64,000 bases of DNA from DASPSR01 sp035516175 (GCA_035516175.1 DATJAO010000069.1:1-64000); one strand, 5' to 3'. Numbered from the stretch's first letter, positions 34,087 to 42,672 are shown. Numbers and translations: made by a program. Notes: generated by a model from the sequence alone, not told the origin.

Positions 34087-34644
34087 ATGACTTTGGATAA
34101 ATTTTTCCTTGAGAGGGAAGGCACGGTTCTCCTAATCGTCGATATCCAGGAAAAGCTTGCAGCGGTGATGAAAGAGAAGGATAAGGTGGTAAAGAACAAC
34201 CTGCACCTGGTCGAGCTCGCAAAGATGATAGGCATGCCGGTCATGGTGACCGAGCAGTATCCCAAGGGGCTTGGTACGACCGTGCGAGAGATCCGCGAGG
34301 CCCTTCCGTTCTATCGTCCTGTCGAGAAGATGACTTTTGATTGTTGCGGTCAACCTACCTTTCTTGAGGAATTGAATGAGCATAATAAAAGCAACGTCGT
34401 CCTGACAGGCATGGAAACGCACATCTGCGTGCTCCAGACCTGTATCGGACTTTTAAAGGGCGGGATCAATGTTCACCTGGTGCAGGACGCGATATGTTCT
34501 CGTACCAAGGAGAACTGGATAACAGGTACGGCATTCATGCGAGACGCCGGAGCTGTATTAACGTGCACCGAGACAGTTCTGTTCCAGCTCCTCAAGGTCG
34601 CGGGCACGGAGGAGTTCAAGGCGGTTTCGAGGATGATCAAGTAG
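34087..34644 (+). CDS. Isochorismatase-family hydrolase
   Basis: The 185-residue cysteine hydrolase has the catalytic triad pattern of the family: Asp19 in LLIVDIQEKL, a Lys in the middle (VEKMTFDCCGQPTF region) and the nucleophile Cys in GMETHICVLQTCIGL near residue 113. This subgroup (nicotinamidase-like or YcaC-like) hydrolyses amide or vinyl-ether bonds; the substrate is not predictable. GGAGAAGAATGGCGTT gives a moderate ribosome site. It sits between the selenoprotein and the thioredoxin-reductase-like gene on the same strand, so co-expression is likely. Confidence 0.88.
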   Translation: MTLDKFFLEREGTVLLIVDIQEKLAAVMKEKDKVVKNNLHLVELAKMIGMPVMVTEQYPKGLGTTVREIREALPFYRPVEKMTFDCCGQPTFLEELNEHNKSNVVLTGMETHICVLQTCIGLLKGGINVHLVQDAICSRTKENWITGTAFMRDAGAVLTCTETVLFQLLKVAGTEEFKAVSRMIK

Positions 34645-34755
34645 CCATCCAAGAATGCAGAAAGGAACGTTTTCATCGGATCCGGCGCTTGAATTCTGAA
34701 CGTGGATTTAATCGCATTCATTGGCGGCTTCAACAGTACTTCGCGAGGTGACACC

Positions 34756-36393
34756 ATGGCAGAAGAACCCCTTCCGGATGAAGTCAAAGCGGTCATCAAG
34801 GAAACGTTCTTGAATGAACTGAAGGAAGACGTTGTGGTTGAAGTCTACACGCGGGACGGCGTAAACGACAAATTCAACGATGCTGCAGTCACGCTTATCA
34901 AGGCCCTGGCAGGACTGAGCGACAAGCTCCGGGCCTCTTTCCACAAAGTCGGCGATGAGCAGTCCGTGAAACGCAACGTTCACCGTTCTCCGACAGTGCT
35001 CATCGCGCCTGATAAATACCGCCTCCGCTACACCGGCGCACCGCTCGGCGAAGAAGGCCGGTCGCTCCTCGTTGCCATCCTCATGGCTTCCACGGGCAAG
35101 AGCATCCTGACCGCTCCGACCATGGAAAAGATCGGCGGGCTCAAAGAAAAACGGGATATCCAGGTCTTTGTCAGCCCCACGTGTCCTTACTGCCCGCAGC
35201 AGGCGCTCTCCGCCTTCTCCGCCGCGATCGTAAAGCCGGACCTCATATCTGCGGAGGTGATCGAGATTTATGAGAACCAGGACCTGGCTGAAAACCTCGG
35301 ATCTCTTTCCGTGCCGCAGACGTTCATTAATGGCATCTTCACGGGTATGGGACTCCAGCCTGAGGAGTTTTTCGCTGAGTCACTCATCTCGCTCAAGGAG
35401 CCAGAGTACATCTCCGAGCAGATATCGGCGGAGCCCATCGAGAAGGATCTCGCCATCGTGGGCGCAGGCCCTGCCGGTCTTACGGCCGCCATCTACGCCG
35501 TACGCGCCGGGCTCTCTGCTGTCGTAATAGAACGCGAGGTCATCGGCGGACAGATTGCCATAACGCCAGTGGTCGAAAATTATCCGGGCTACATGCGCAT
35601 CGGGGGAAAGAGTCTTGTGGACCTCATCTCGCAGCAGGCGGTCCAATACGCGGACATCCACGTCGGCGAGCAGGTGAAGGAGATCGCACAGGACAAGCAG
35701 GACGGTAAGTTTCGCATCAAGACCAACCGTGCGATTTACATTACCAAGGGGATCATCATGGCGACCGGCGTTGGTAACAAGGCCTTGGGAGCCGCAGGCG
35801 AACGGAGGCTTTACGGCAGGGGTGTGAGCTACTGCGCCACCTGTGACGGTTATTTTTTCAAAGACGGAAGAAAAGTGATCGTGGTCGGTGGCGGTAATAC
35901 GGCTGTGACAGACTCACTCTATCTTCACAACCTCGGCGCACAGGTCACCTTAGTCCACTGGAGGGACGCGCTCCGCTGTGAGGCAAAGCTGCAGGAAAGC
36001 CTGAAAGAGTCGGGGGTACCTGTGCTGTGGAACAGCGAGGTGAAGGAGATTGTCGGCGACAAGACGGTGAAATCTGTTAAGATCGAGAACAACAAGACCC
36101 ACGCCGTTACCGAGATGCAGGCCGATGGCGTGTTCGTCGCGATCGGGTACGTGCCGAACAACGAGATCGCCAAAGCGCTCGGTCTCGAGCTCGATAACGA
36201 AGGCTATGTCAAGGTGGACCTTACCACCATGCGGACATCGATACCGCGCGTATACGCAGGAGGAGACATCACGGGCGGGCTCAAGCAGATCGTTGTTGCC
36301 GTGGGACAGGGCTCGATCGCAGCGATGAGCGCTTTTGAGGACATTTCAAACCCCTACTGGGCAAAGAAGGAAGAAATGCAAAAGGTTCCCTGA
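34756..36393 (+). CDS. Thioredoxin reductase-like flavoprotein with N-terminal glutaredoxin-like domains (AhpF-like)
   Basis: The ATG 34756 after GAGGTG is preferred over the longer frame from 34702. Residues 1-120 form a first thioredoxin-like domain without CxxC, and 130-220 a second with CPYC (143-146), as in AhpF and protein disulfide oxidoreductases. FAD site GAGPAG is at 236-241, the redox pair CATC is Cys360/Cys363 before DGYFF, and the NAD(P)H site GGGNTA is near 378. The C-terminal AGGDITGG binds FAD. It would pass electrons from NAD(P)H through both disulfides to a partner; the selenoprotein encoded at 33763 is an obvious candidate. Confidence 0.9.
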   Translation: MAEEPLPDEVKAVIKETFLNELKEDVVVEVYTRDGVNDKFNDAAVTLIKALAGLSDKLRASFHKVGDEQSVKRNVHRSPTVLIAPDKYRLRYTGAPLGEEGRSLLVAILMASTGKSILTAPTMEKIGGLKEKRDIQVFVSPTCPYCPQQALSAFSAAIVKPDLISAEVIEIYENQDLAENLGSLSVPQTFINGIFTGMGLQPEEFFAESLISLKEPEYISEQISAEPIEKDLAIVGAGPAGLTAAIYAVRAGLSAVVIEREVIGGQIAITPVVENYPGYMRIGGKSLVDLISQQAVQYADIHVGEQVKEIAQDKQDGKFRIKTNRAIYITKGIIMATGVGNKALGAAGERRLYGRGVSYCATCDGYFFKDGRKVIVVGGGNTAVTDSLYLHNLGAQVTLVHWRDALRCEAKLQESLKESGVPVLWNSEVKEIVGDKTVKSVKIENNKTHAVTEMQADGVFVAIGYVPNNEIAKALGLELDNEGYVKVDLTTMRTSIPRVYAGGDITGGLKQIVVAVGQGSIAAMSAFEDISNPYWAKKEEMQKVP

Positions 36394-36402
36394 TCAACCT
36401 TT

Positions 36403-36456
36403 ATTATCCCCCTTTCCCCCATTGTTAAAGGGTGAAAAGGGGATATTCCCTTTATA
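36403..36456. repeat. Short palindromic dispersed sequence
   Basis: ATCCCCCTTTCCCCC and AAAGGGTGAAAAGGGGAT form an imperfect inverted repeat between convergent genes. It resembles the common C-rich/G-rich dispersed palindromes of environmental genomes and may also end transcription. Confidence 0.4.
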
Positions 36457-36480
36457 CTCTGGCGTGAATTACCCCGACTG

Positions 36481-37056
36481 CTAAAACTTCACTTTCGGTG
36501 CCTCTTTCTCGGCCTGCGGAATCTCATAATAGGTAACCTCTCCCACGCCTGCCAGAGATGCAAAGAACCTTCCGAAAACGGTTCTCCGATACGTATTGAG
36601 TGCACGCACGTCATCATTATAGCGCTTCCGTTCCACCGCAATCCTGTTCTCAGTGCCTTCGAGGCTGTCCTGCAGTTTCAGGAACGATTCATTTGCCTTA
36701 AGCTGTGGAAAATTTTCCTGCAGCATGAGGAGGCGAGAGAGTACCCCTTCGAGCTGCTGTGATGCCTGTATCTTGTCTTTCACCGTTTGCGCCTGGAAAT
36801 ATTTTGTGCGCGCGTTCGCGATGTTTTCGAAGATTTCCTTCTCGTGCTTAGCGTAGCCCTTGACGGTCTCAACGAGATTCGGTATCAGGTCGTAGCGTCG
36901 CTTCAGCTGGTTCTCGACTTGGGCCCACTGTGACTTTACCTGCTCGTCCATGGATACTACTTTGTTATACTGGCCCACGCCCCAGAATATGGTCAGGAGT
37001 GCGCATGCTGCAATGACCGCAAGGATAATGAGAATGGTTTTTAATCCGTTGCTCAT
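36481..37056 (-). CDS. lemA: LemA family protein
   Basis: The ATG 37056 has GGAGGTC a few bases upstream; a start at 37068 would add four residues and lose the spacing. The 191-residue protein has one N-terminal TM helix (about 7-27) and a long helical domain with the LemA pattern YNKVVSMDEQVKSQWAQVENQLKRRYDLIPNLVETVKGYAKHEKEIFENIANAR (starting near residue 30) and ENRIAVERKRYNDDVRALNTY. Function is unclear in the family. It is followed upstream in the unit by a TPM-domain protein, the standard LemA-TPM pairing. Confidence 0.93.
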   Translation of the reverse strand: MSNGLKTILIILAVIAACALLTIFWGVGQYNKVVSMDEQVKSQWAQVENQLKRRYDLIPNLVETVKGYAKHEKEIFENIANARTKYFQAQTVKDKIQASQQLEGVLSRLLMLQENFPQLKANESFLKLQDSLEGTENRIAVERKRYNDDVRALNTYRRTVFGRFFASLAGVGEVTYYEIPQAEKEAPKVKF

Positions 37057-37165
37057 GATGACCTCCAATAGTTATTGTGATAGGATATCAGGATCAACAG
37101 GATTGACTTTATAATCGTTCTTCATCGTGCCCACCCTGAAATCCTGCCAAAGATTGTCAGTTTTT

Positions 37166-37960
37166 CTACCAGCCCCCCGATGCTCCCCCACCTCCGAATC
37201 CGCCTCCGCCCCCGCCGCCAAAGCCGCCAGAACCGCCTCCTCCGAACCCACCAAATCCACCCCCGGACCATCCTCTCCCCCGTCCTCCGAATGAAATGGC
37301 GAGCAGAACAAGGAGACATTGATGGGGGTTCGTTATGAAGAGAATGACGGCGATGACAAAAAGAATTATCGGTATTATTGAACCTAGAATACCTATAGGT
37401 TTGCGGGCGTAATCTTCGTTGCTCCTCTGAATGCCGGGAAATCCTGTTATCTGTATACCTTCATGAGACGCGATCGCCCGGATTACTACAAGAGCGGCGG
37501 CAAATATCCCCGTACTGTAGTCGCCTTTCCTGAAAGAGGGGACCAGATACTCCCGTCCGATCGATCCAACCGCGCTGTCAGGCAGAACGCTCTCAAGTCC
37601 ATACCCGACCTCGATGCGGTATTTCCTATCCTTCACCGCGACCGTGATAAGGACGCCATTGTCCTTGCCCTTCCTGCCGAGTTTCCATTCTTCCGCTGTC
37701 CTCAGCGAGAAACTCTCGATATCTTCGCCGTCGAGGCTCTGTACCGTAAGGACGAGCACCTGCGCTGTGGTTTTCTGCTCAAGTTCCGCCAGGTACGCAT
37801 TCAGCTTACTTCTCACATCGTCTCCGATGACGCCGGCGAGATCGACTACATAATCTCGCGGCATTGCCGGAGGCACCGGTGTCGAGGCCGATGCATGAGG
37901 CGTCAAAAAAGCTGTAGCAAGAATAACGGAGAGGAAGAGTTTTTTAAACACGGCGTTCAT
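37166..37960 (-). CDS. TPM domain protein (YgcG-like), Gly-rich tail
   Basis: The start ATG 37960 is chosen because it begins the signal peptide (MNAVFKKLFLSVILATAF); an in-frame ATG lies seven codons upstream. After the signal comes the TPM domain (about 35-180) with YVVDLAGVIGDDVRSKLNAYLAELEQKTTAQVLVLTV and LGRKGKDNGVLITVAVKDRKYRIEVGYGLESVLPD. One or two TM helices follow (about 195-230), then a Gly/Ser/Phe-rich tail ending GGGGASGGW. TPM proteins are linked to envelope and photosystem/respiratory upkeep. It precedes lemA and overlaps the upstream gene by 17 bases. Confidence 0.9.
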   Translation of the reverse strand: MNAVFKKLFLSVILATAFLTPHASASTPVPPAMPRDYVVDLAGVIGDDVRSKLNAYLAELEQKTTAQVLVLTVQSLDGEDIESFSLRTAEEWKLGRKGKDNGVLITVAVKDRKYRIEVGYGLESVLPDSAVGSIGREYLVPSFRKGDYSTGIFAAALVVIRAIASHEGIQITGFPGIQRSNEDYARKPIGILGSIIPIILFVIAVILFITNPHQCLLVLLAISFGGRGRGWSGGGFGGFGGGGSGGFGGGGGGGFGGGGASGGW

Positions 37961-38690
37961 CGATGATCTTTCCCGTGGCATCGAGCGCGTTGTAGTAGCG
38001 TTCGAACAAGGCGCGGAGTTCGCCTTCCGATGGTTTCATCGCTCCCAATTTCAGTAAAAGGAGCTTTTCAAAGATGTCCGCGTCTATGCCGGTTGCAGTC
38101 TCATACGTTTTTATTGCCTCCGATCTGGCGACGGGAGGCTCTTTGCCCATCAGCAAGATGATCGCCCGAAAGAGGGCCAAAGAGCCGGCAAGAGAGCGGA
38201 TGAGCACCGTTGAGAGAGGCTCCTTCTTGCCCAGAGATGATATATATCCCTGCCTCAGTCCCATGAGCTTTGTCTTGATCTCACGCTCGCATTGGAGCCG
38301 AAGGTGCGGCCGAGCAATCTCAAGGTCCTTGAGGATGTCTTCTCCGTAAACCGTTTTGTGAATAAGCTTGAAATCGAGAAATTCGATGGGGAACGCATCT
38401 TGAGAATTCCGTATATACTCCTGTGTCATTACAATCGGGGCGGCGATCCTTTTCTTGCCGTACTTTTTTCCGAACGGCGCCAGAAATGTAATGAACTTCA
38501 GATCCATGTTATGCAACACGACCACGGAATTGATGTCGGACAGCTTTTCATTGTAATCCGGGATCACGGCGCTTCCCACAATGTGGAAGGAATGGATGTT
38601 CGAAGAATGTCCGTGCAGAATGTCTTCGATGAAAGGATGTACCTTCTCTGCAACTGCGGGGTTGACCTCTTTGAGATTTACGATATTCAT
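37944..38690 (-). CDS. Nucleotidyltransferase-fold-like protein of unknown function
   Basis: A 248-residue protein. Its region 33-57 (HSFHIVGSAVIPDYNEKLSDINSVVV) resembles the GS...SDxD motif of nucleotidyltransferases, but the second Asp of the metal pair is Asn (SDIN) and the Gly after GS is missing, so activity is doubtful. The C-terminal half is helical. It heads the minus-strand unit that continues to the TPM and lemA genes (17-base overlap). A TATAAT box (38705-38700) lies nine bases before the ATG without Shine-Dalgarno. Confidence 0.65.
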   Translation of the reverse strand: MNIVNLKEVNPAVAEKVHPFIEDILHGHSSNIHSFHIVGSAVIPDYNEKLSDINSVVVLHNMDLKFITFLAPFGKKYGKKRIAAPIVMTQEYIRNSQDAFPIEFLDFKLIHKTVYGEDILKDLEIARPHLRLQCEREIKTKLMGLRQGYISSLGKKEPLSTVLIRSLAGSLALFRAIILLMGKEPPVARSEAIKTYETATGIDADIFEKLLLLKLGAMKPSEGELRALFERYYNALDATGKIIDERRV

Positions 38691-38884
38691 AGTGCCAGAA
38701 TTATATCACATCAATGGCCTCTTCTCAATCGAATAGAGCCTCAGTAACGGGCGGCAAAAAAAGCATTATTGACCTTCTCTGCAATTTAATATAATTTAGC
38801 GTTATTCGGGGTGGGGATCGCACCGATGGCCAGTAAATGTGCGAGACCGATCCTATGCTGTCATCGACGACTGGAGGGACCTTT

Positions 38885-39421
38885 ATGGGTGCTCTCGAAA
38901 AACAGATCGGCAAAACGACCATCAGGCTCGTATCCGCTGACCTCACTGAACGGGATGTCGATGCAATCGTGAACGCTGCGAACAGCCATCTGAAGCATGG
39001 CGGAGGCGTGGCCGGAGTCATCGTAAGAAAAGGTGGACAGGTTATCCAGGAAGAAAGTAATAAGATCGGTTACGTTCCTGCAGGCACCGCCGCGATCACG
39101 ACCGGCGGAAAACTGAAGGCGCGATATGTCATCCACGCCGTGGGTCCGAGGATGGGCGAGGGTGACGAGCACAACAAATTAAGGAATGCCATCATCAGCG
39201 TGCTCAAGCTCGCTACGGAGGAGAAGCTTGCGAGCATCTCCGTACCTGCCATCAGTGCAGGTATCTTCGGCTTTCCAAAGGACCGGTGCGCAAAGATCCT
39301 TATCGGTGAGACTGTTGCGTTCTTGAAAAACAATGCGGGGTCCTCACTCGAATTAGTGGAGTTCTGCATTTTCGATCAGGAAGCGCTTGGATATTTTAGG
39401 GCAGAGATTGAAATGATTTAA
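38885..39421 (+). CDS. Macro domain protein (ADP-ribose hydrolase/deacetylase-like)
   Basis: The ATG 38885 follows GGAGGGAC; an upstream in-frame ATG at 38837 has no ribosome site. The 178-residue protein is a stand-alone macro domain. Ligand motifs include DAIVNAANSHLKHGGGVAGVI (near 22-42) and the second loop ISVPAISAGIFGFPKDRCA. Macro domains bind ADP-ribose and often remove it from proteins or O-acetyl-ADP-ribose. It is transcribed alone, divergent from the minus-strand unit. Confidence 0.9.
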   Translation: MGALEKQIGKTTIRLVSADLTERDVDAIVNAANSHLKHGGGVAGVIVRKGGQVIQEESNKIGYVPAGTAAITTGGKLKARYVIHAVGPRMGEGDEHNKLRNAIISVLKLATEEKLASISVPAISAGIFGFPKDRCAKILIGETVAFLKNNAGSSLELVEFCIFDQEALGYFRAEIEMI

Positions 39422-39724
39422 TTGGTATCACTTAAAGACTGGATTGCCGCGCCGTGTTGCAAGATTGCGATGCATGGCGTGCAGGAAGGCTCGCATACAA
39501 AGGCGAGGCAGAAGCGGACGTGGCGTCGTGAATCCCCGGCCTTCAGGCCGGGGAGGATGTCAAGACTTCCTGAAAATTAAGCCTCGAAGATTGGCAAATA
39601 GCGTCCTATGCCCTGCCCCGGCAGATGATGCGGATCGTTGCCTTCCAATGATCAAGCGCACTATTAAGGAAATGGCAAGGGAGGAATGGGAGAGATCGCC
39701 GGGGATAGGGACGCGGTCACGCGG
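39422..39724. other. Intergenic stretch with IS remnant
   Basis: No gene with support. It holds the IS200/IS605-like end described separately. The overlapping open frame on the plus strand has no ribosome site or domain. Confidence 0.5.
39534..39563 (+). mobile_element. Solo IS200/IS605-like right end
   Basis: CCCCGGCC (39534-39541), loop TTCA, GGCCGGGG (39546-39553), then AGGATGTCAAG. The 13 bases GGGGAGGATGTCA are identical to the element end at 468-480. The 100 bases before it have no transposase or intact tnpB, so this is a remnant or relic end. A tnpB 3' end/omega RNA origin is possible, since such RNAs end in this hairpin. Confidence 0.5.
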
Positions 39725-40237
39725 TCAGTCCTTGACCTCTTCGATGGTCAGCCCTACTGCCCCGGTTGAAGGATCTGCGACGCTCCATCGAAATGACCAT
39801 CGTAAGATGGACGTCTTTAAAGGTCCAGAAGATACCGAAGGTCGGTATTGAGCCCACGCTGCAAGATCAAACCTCCAGTTCAGGGCTGCCCGATACCCGA
39901 ACATATGGATCTTACTTGCGGTTCCGGAGTGAGCCGGTAGCAAGAGGTCGTACACGTCCCAACTGACAGTCTCCCCGGGAGGGATTGATGAAGGAGCCGA
40001 ATGCGATAACGATCTGGTGACATCCTGGATGGTTCCACCCTCCTGACCAAGAGTGACGTGGGGCACAACGTTGACCGCCTCTGCAGTGCAAACATTGCGA
40101 ATCGTCAGAATCGCCTTGGTGAAGGGAATCTCCCTCCCGTCGCTGGCCCTTAGGTGCGAAGGTACCGGCTGAAATGAGATATCGAGGCAAAGGCTCTTCC
40201 TCCCGGCTGCTCCTGGTTCCTTTGGTGTGTCCGCCAT
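39725..40237 (-). CDS. Hypothetical beta-rich protein
   Basis: The 170-residue product has no signal or TM helix. The pattern of short strands (FTKAILTIRNVCTAEAVNVVPHVTLGQEGG, IPPGETVSWDVYDLLLP, SILRWSFRWSVADPSTG) suggests an Ig-like or other beta-sandwich fold. No family is recognised. GGAAGGGAGCAGC before the ATG is an acceptable ribosome site. It lies 98 bases downstream of the tungsten radical SAM gene on the same strand. Confidence 0.6.
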   Translation of the reverse strand: MADTPKEPGAAGRKSLCLDISFQPVPSHLRASDGREIPFTKAILTIRNVCTAEAVNVVPHVTLGQEGGTIQDVTRSLSHSAPSSIPPGETVSWDVYDLLLPAHSGTASKIHMFGYRAALNWRFDLAAWAQYRPSVSSGPLKTSILRWSFRWSVADPSTGAVGLTIEEVKD

Positions 40238-40335
40238 GCTGCTCCCTTCCTTTCTGGCGTATGAACCTTTTTCTATTATACCATGCAGCGATCGTAAGAG
40301 GGCCGAATGAGTGACATAGGGTTATCGCTGGCTGT

Positions 40336-41625
40336 TCACTGAAGGCATTTAAACAGCCCCGTGCACCAGAGGCAGGACCCGCAAGGTACACGTTCGATAT
40401 AACAATCCTGCTCGAAATCCGCATCCCCTACATAATCGCAGAGTGCGAAACCGCAGTCAAAGCAGAAGGGGAATTTATACCCGAGCACGCGCTCCCGGAA
40501 AGAGCAGGACCCCGAATCGTTCCAGATTTCAAGGATGTCCCGATCGCGCAGGTTTCCGAAAACCCATGGCTTGACCCGCTTTTCAATACCGCCGACATAG
40601 CAGGCATAGCGGTGCCAGAGGAAGTAACAGGGATGCACATCGCCATCCCACGAGACGAAGGCGCTGTCTCCTTCGACGAACTCGCACTTCCTCGTGTTCC
40701 GTGGCGCCATGCCCGGCAGTGTCAGTTCCACCCCCGCTTCCCGGGCAACGTGCCTGGCCTCATCTAGCACCCGTTCAGCTGACGCCAGCCACTCCTCATC
40801 CCGCCTGAGCAGCCGTTCCATGTGCAGGGTGATGCCCTGTGCTTCTGCATCGATCCGCATCTTCTCGACGAGACCAACAATTCGATCTTCCTCCGGGGTC
40901 CTTCCCACCTTCGTGATGGTATCGAGATATTGGCGGATGTCCAGACCTTCTTGTTGTGCTTTTGTTTTCCAACGCTCGTAAACCGTGATAGCAGCGGTGG
41001 TATTGGTATCGTATGCTGCCTGCGCGACGAAGTCCTTATTGTAGGGAAGGAGCTGGGTGACGATGGCGAAACGGGCGCCTGACCTGCCTGCCCAGCGGAT
41101 CGCTTCGGGGAGATCGGCAAGGTTGTTTCGCATTAGCACGAACTCGATCCCGATGCTGAGGTCGCGCCCCCTGTTCCGCGCCCGAGCCCTTTTCAGACTC
41201 GCGAAGGCCGCCACTATCCCCCCCATCTCGCCGCCGCTCCGGATAGAGCGGAAGCTGTCATCGGACACGGTGTCGAGGGAGATGCAGATACGGTCGAGCC
41301 CCGCGGCGACGAGCGATGCAGCCCGATCGTCGGTCAGCGCCATGCCGTTAGATTGGAATCCTACCCAGGCGTTTTCGGGTAGGAGGGATCGCGCACGAGA
41401 GATAAACATTTCCAAGTGCGGGTGGAGCAGGGGCTCACCGATACCGTTCAGCACGAGAGAATCAAGATGCTGAAACGCCGGGGCGAGCCGTTCGAAGGTC
41501 TCCGGGGACATGCTGCCCTCAGGGATCCCGCCCATGCCGTTCTGCTTCACGCACATGCCGCACTGGAGATTGCAGCATGTCGTCACTTCGACGAAAAGCT
41601 TGGAGGGTCTTTTGTTCGACGCCAT
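40336..41625 (-). CDS. Radical SAM/SPASM maturase of tungsten oxidoreductase
   Basis: The 429-residue protein has the SAM cluster Cys18, Cys22 and Cys25 (CNLQCGMC) followed by a GIGEPLLHPHL motif, and a Cys-rich SPASM tail (HPCYFLW, FCFDCGFALCDYVG, DCYIERVPCGSCLWC). Proteins of this type are encoded beside tungsten aldehyde oxidoreductases and are annotated as tungsten-cofactor oxidoreductase maturases. Here the AOR gene is 1.15 kb away. The ATG has TAAAAT six bases upstream and no Shine-Dalgarno. The modification it makes is unknown. Confidence 0.82.
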   Translation of the reverse strand: MASNKRPSKLFVEVTTCCNLQCGMCVKQNGMGGIPEGSMSPETFERLAPAFQHLDSLVLNGIGEPLLHPHLEMFISRARSLLPENAWVGFQSNGMALTDDRAASLVAAGLDRICISLDTVSDDSFRSIRSGGEMGGIVAAFASLKRARARNRGRDLSIGIEFVLMRNNLADLPEAIRWAGRSGARFAIVTQLLPYNKDFVAQAAYDTNTTAAITVYERWKTKAQQEGLDIRQYLDTITKVGRTPEEDRIVGLVEKMRIDAEAQGITLHMERLLRRDEEWLASAERVLDEARHVAREAGVELTLPGMAPRNTRKCEFVEGDSAFVSWDGDVHPCYFLWHRYACYVGGIEKRVKPWVFGNLRDRDILEIWNDSGSCSFRERVLGYKFPFCFDCGFALCDYVGDADFEQDCYIERVPCGSCLWCTGLFKCLQ

Positions 41626-41744
41626 GTAGTTATTTTAACATTTCGGCAGTATAGGAGTATGATACAGGTCATAAGCCGGTCGTTGCTAGAAGGCCGGGTG
41701 ATGTCCCCGATCCTGAAAAAGGCATTGTGACACTGAAGAATCTG

Positions 41745-41772
41745 ATGGACAAACTTGCGGGTCTGGTATAAT
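41745..41772 (+). promoter_or_regulatory. Promoter of MoaD-like gene, leaderless start
   Basis: TGGACA (41745-41750), 16-base spacer, TATAAT (41767-41772), then six bases to the ATG. No Shine-Dalgarno. Confidence 0.6.
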
Positions 41773-41778
41773 GACTTT

Positions 41779-42069
41779 ATGAAGGTAAAAATCAAGTTCT
41801 TCGCGTTGCTGCGACAATTCGGCCCTGATGAGCAGGTGATCGAATTTCCCGAGGGCACGACCGTCAACGATGTCATACATTCACTGAACATTCCCGGCAC
41901 GATCAGGCTCCTCAAAATCGTCAACGGCGAGCATCGTCCCTCGGAACATGTCCTTCAGGACGGTGACGAACTCGCCCTCTTCCCCCCCATCGCAGGCGGA
42001 TGGCCTCGGCGGTCAGGCATTGACGGGGCCGACGGCTACCGTAAGAAATACTTGGTCGTTTCCCGCTAG
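41779..42069 (+). CDS. MoaD/ThiS-family sulfur carrier with C-terminal extension
   Basis: Residues 1-74 are a complete MoaD-like beta-grasp protein (MKVKIKFFALLRQFG, VNGEHRPSEHVLQDGDELALFPPIAGG). In the family the Gly-Gly must be the C terminus, because it is adenylated and thiocarboxylated to deliver sulfur to the pterin. Here GGA is followed by TGG instead of a stop and the frame runs 22 residues further (WPRRSGIDG...LVVSR), into the convergent gene. Either the tail is removed by a peptidase or a TGA has mutated. It sits in the tungsten enzyme locus. Confidence 0.78.
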   Translation: MKVKIKFFALLRQFGPDEQVIEFPEGTTVNDVIHSLNIPGTIRLLKIVNGEHRPSEHVLQDGDELALFPPIAGGWPRRSGIDGADGYRKKYLVVSR

Positions 42070-42672
42070 CACCGTGCTCCCCTCCAGTTTTCCGATATCG
42101 ATGGGCTTGCCATTGAGCGTGGCGCTGCATCCGTGCCGGAATTCCTCTATTCGCTCCATCAGGAAGCCGAAAAGATCGGAGGACGGGAGGAGGACGCCTG
42201 TTCTCAGAAGATCGGGTCCCAGCTCAGCCATCAGGAGATTGAATATTTTCACGTTTACCCACCCCTCTCCGGGCGCGCATCCTTTTTCTGTTTCGTGGTA
42301 CGTTATGGCGCTGCGGAAAGAGGAATAGGCCCCTCCGCGTCTGAGCGTGGCGCCGACCAGTCCGGGCATGGCGGCCGAGAGCGCGAGGGTCGAACCGTCG
42401 TGCACCAAGGAAGACCCAATGTCATCGACCGGCTTTCCATCAAGCATGATAGACTGGATCTTTTCTATCGTCTCCGTGGAGGCCCCGATCTCCTGCCTCA
42501 GGAAGACATCGACACTACATCCGACGTGGCGCCTGATCTTCACCCCTTGCTGGAGCAAGAGGAAAAACAAAGCAACAAGCGGTCCGTCCACGATGAACGC
42601 GAGACGGGGATAGGCTTTGGCAGAAGGGTCAGCAAGCATGTCACTATCGCCCCGGGCATACTCCCGAGGCAT
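42013..42672 (-). CDS. Unknown protein of tungsten locus, possible degenerate beta-grasp modules
   Basis: A 219-residue protein with no recognised family. Two segments resemble the end of a MoaD/ThiS fold: IQSIMLDGKPVDDIGSSLVHDGSTLALSAAMPGLVGA (about 68-104) and SATLNGKPIDIGKLEGSTVLAGNDQVFLTVAVGPV at the C terminus. Neither ends in Gly-Gly. It lies between the AOR gene and the MoaD-like gene, and its 3' end overlaps the MoaD-like tail by 57 bases. The start may be ATG 42672 or 42639; no ribosome site decides. Confidence 0.6.
   Translation of the reverse strand: MPREYARGDSDMLADPSAKAYPRLAFIVDGPLVALFFLLLQQGVKIRRHVGCSVDVFLRQEIGASTETIEKIQSIMLDGKPVDDIGSSLVHDGSTLALSAAMPGLVGATLRRGGAYSSFRSAITYHETEKGCAPGEGWVNVKIFNLLMAELGPDLLRTGVLLPSSDLFGFLMERIEEFRHGCSATLNGKPIDIGKLEGSTVLAGNDQVFLTVAVGPVNA

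Noticed and set aside
39444..39851. Plus-strand open frame of 135 codons
   Set aside because: It covers the IS end and runs opposite a more protein-like minus-strand gene.
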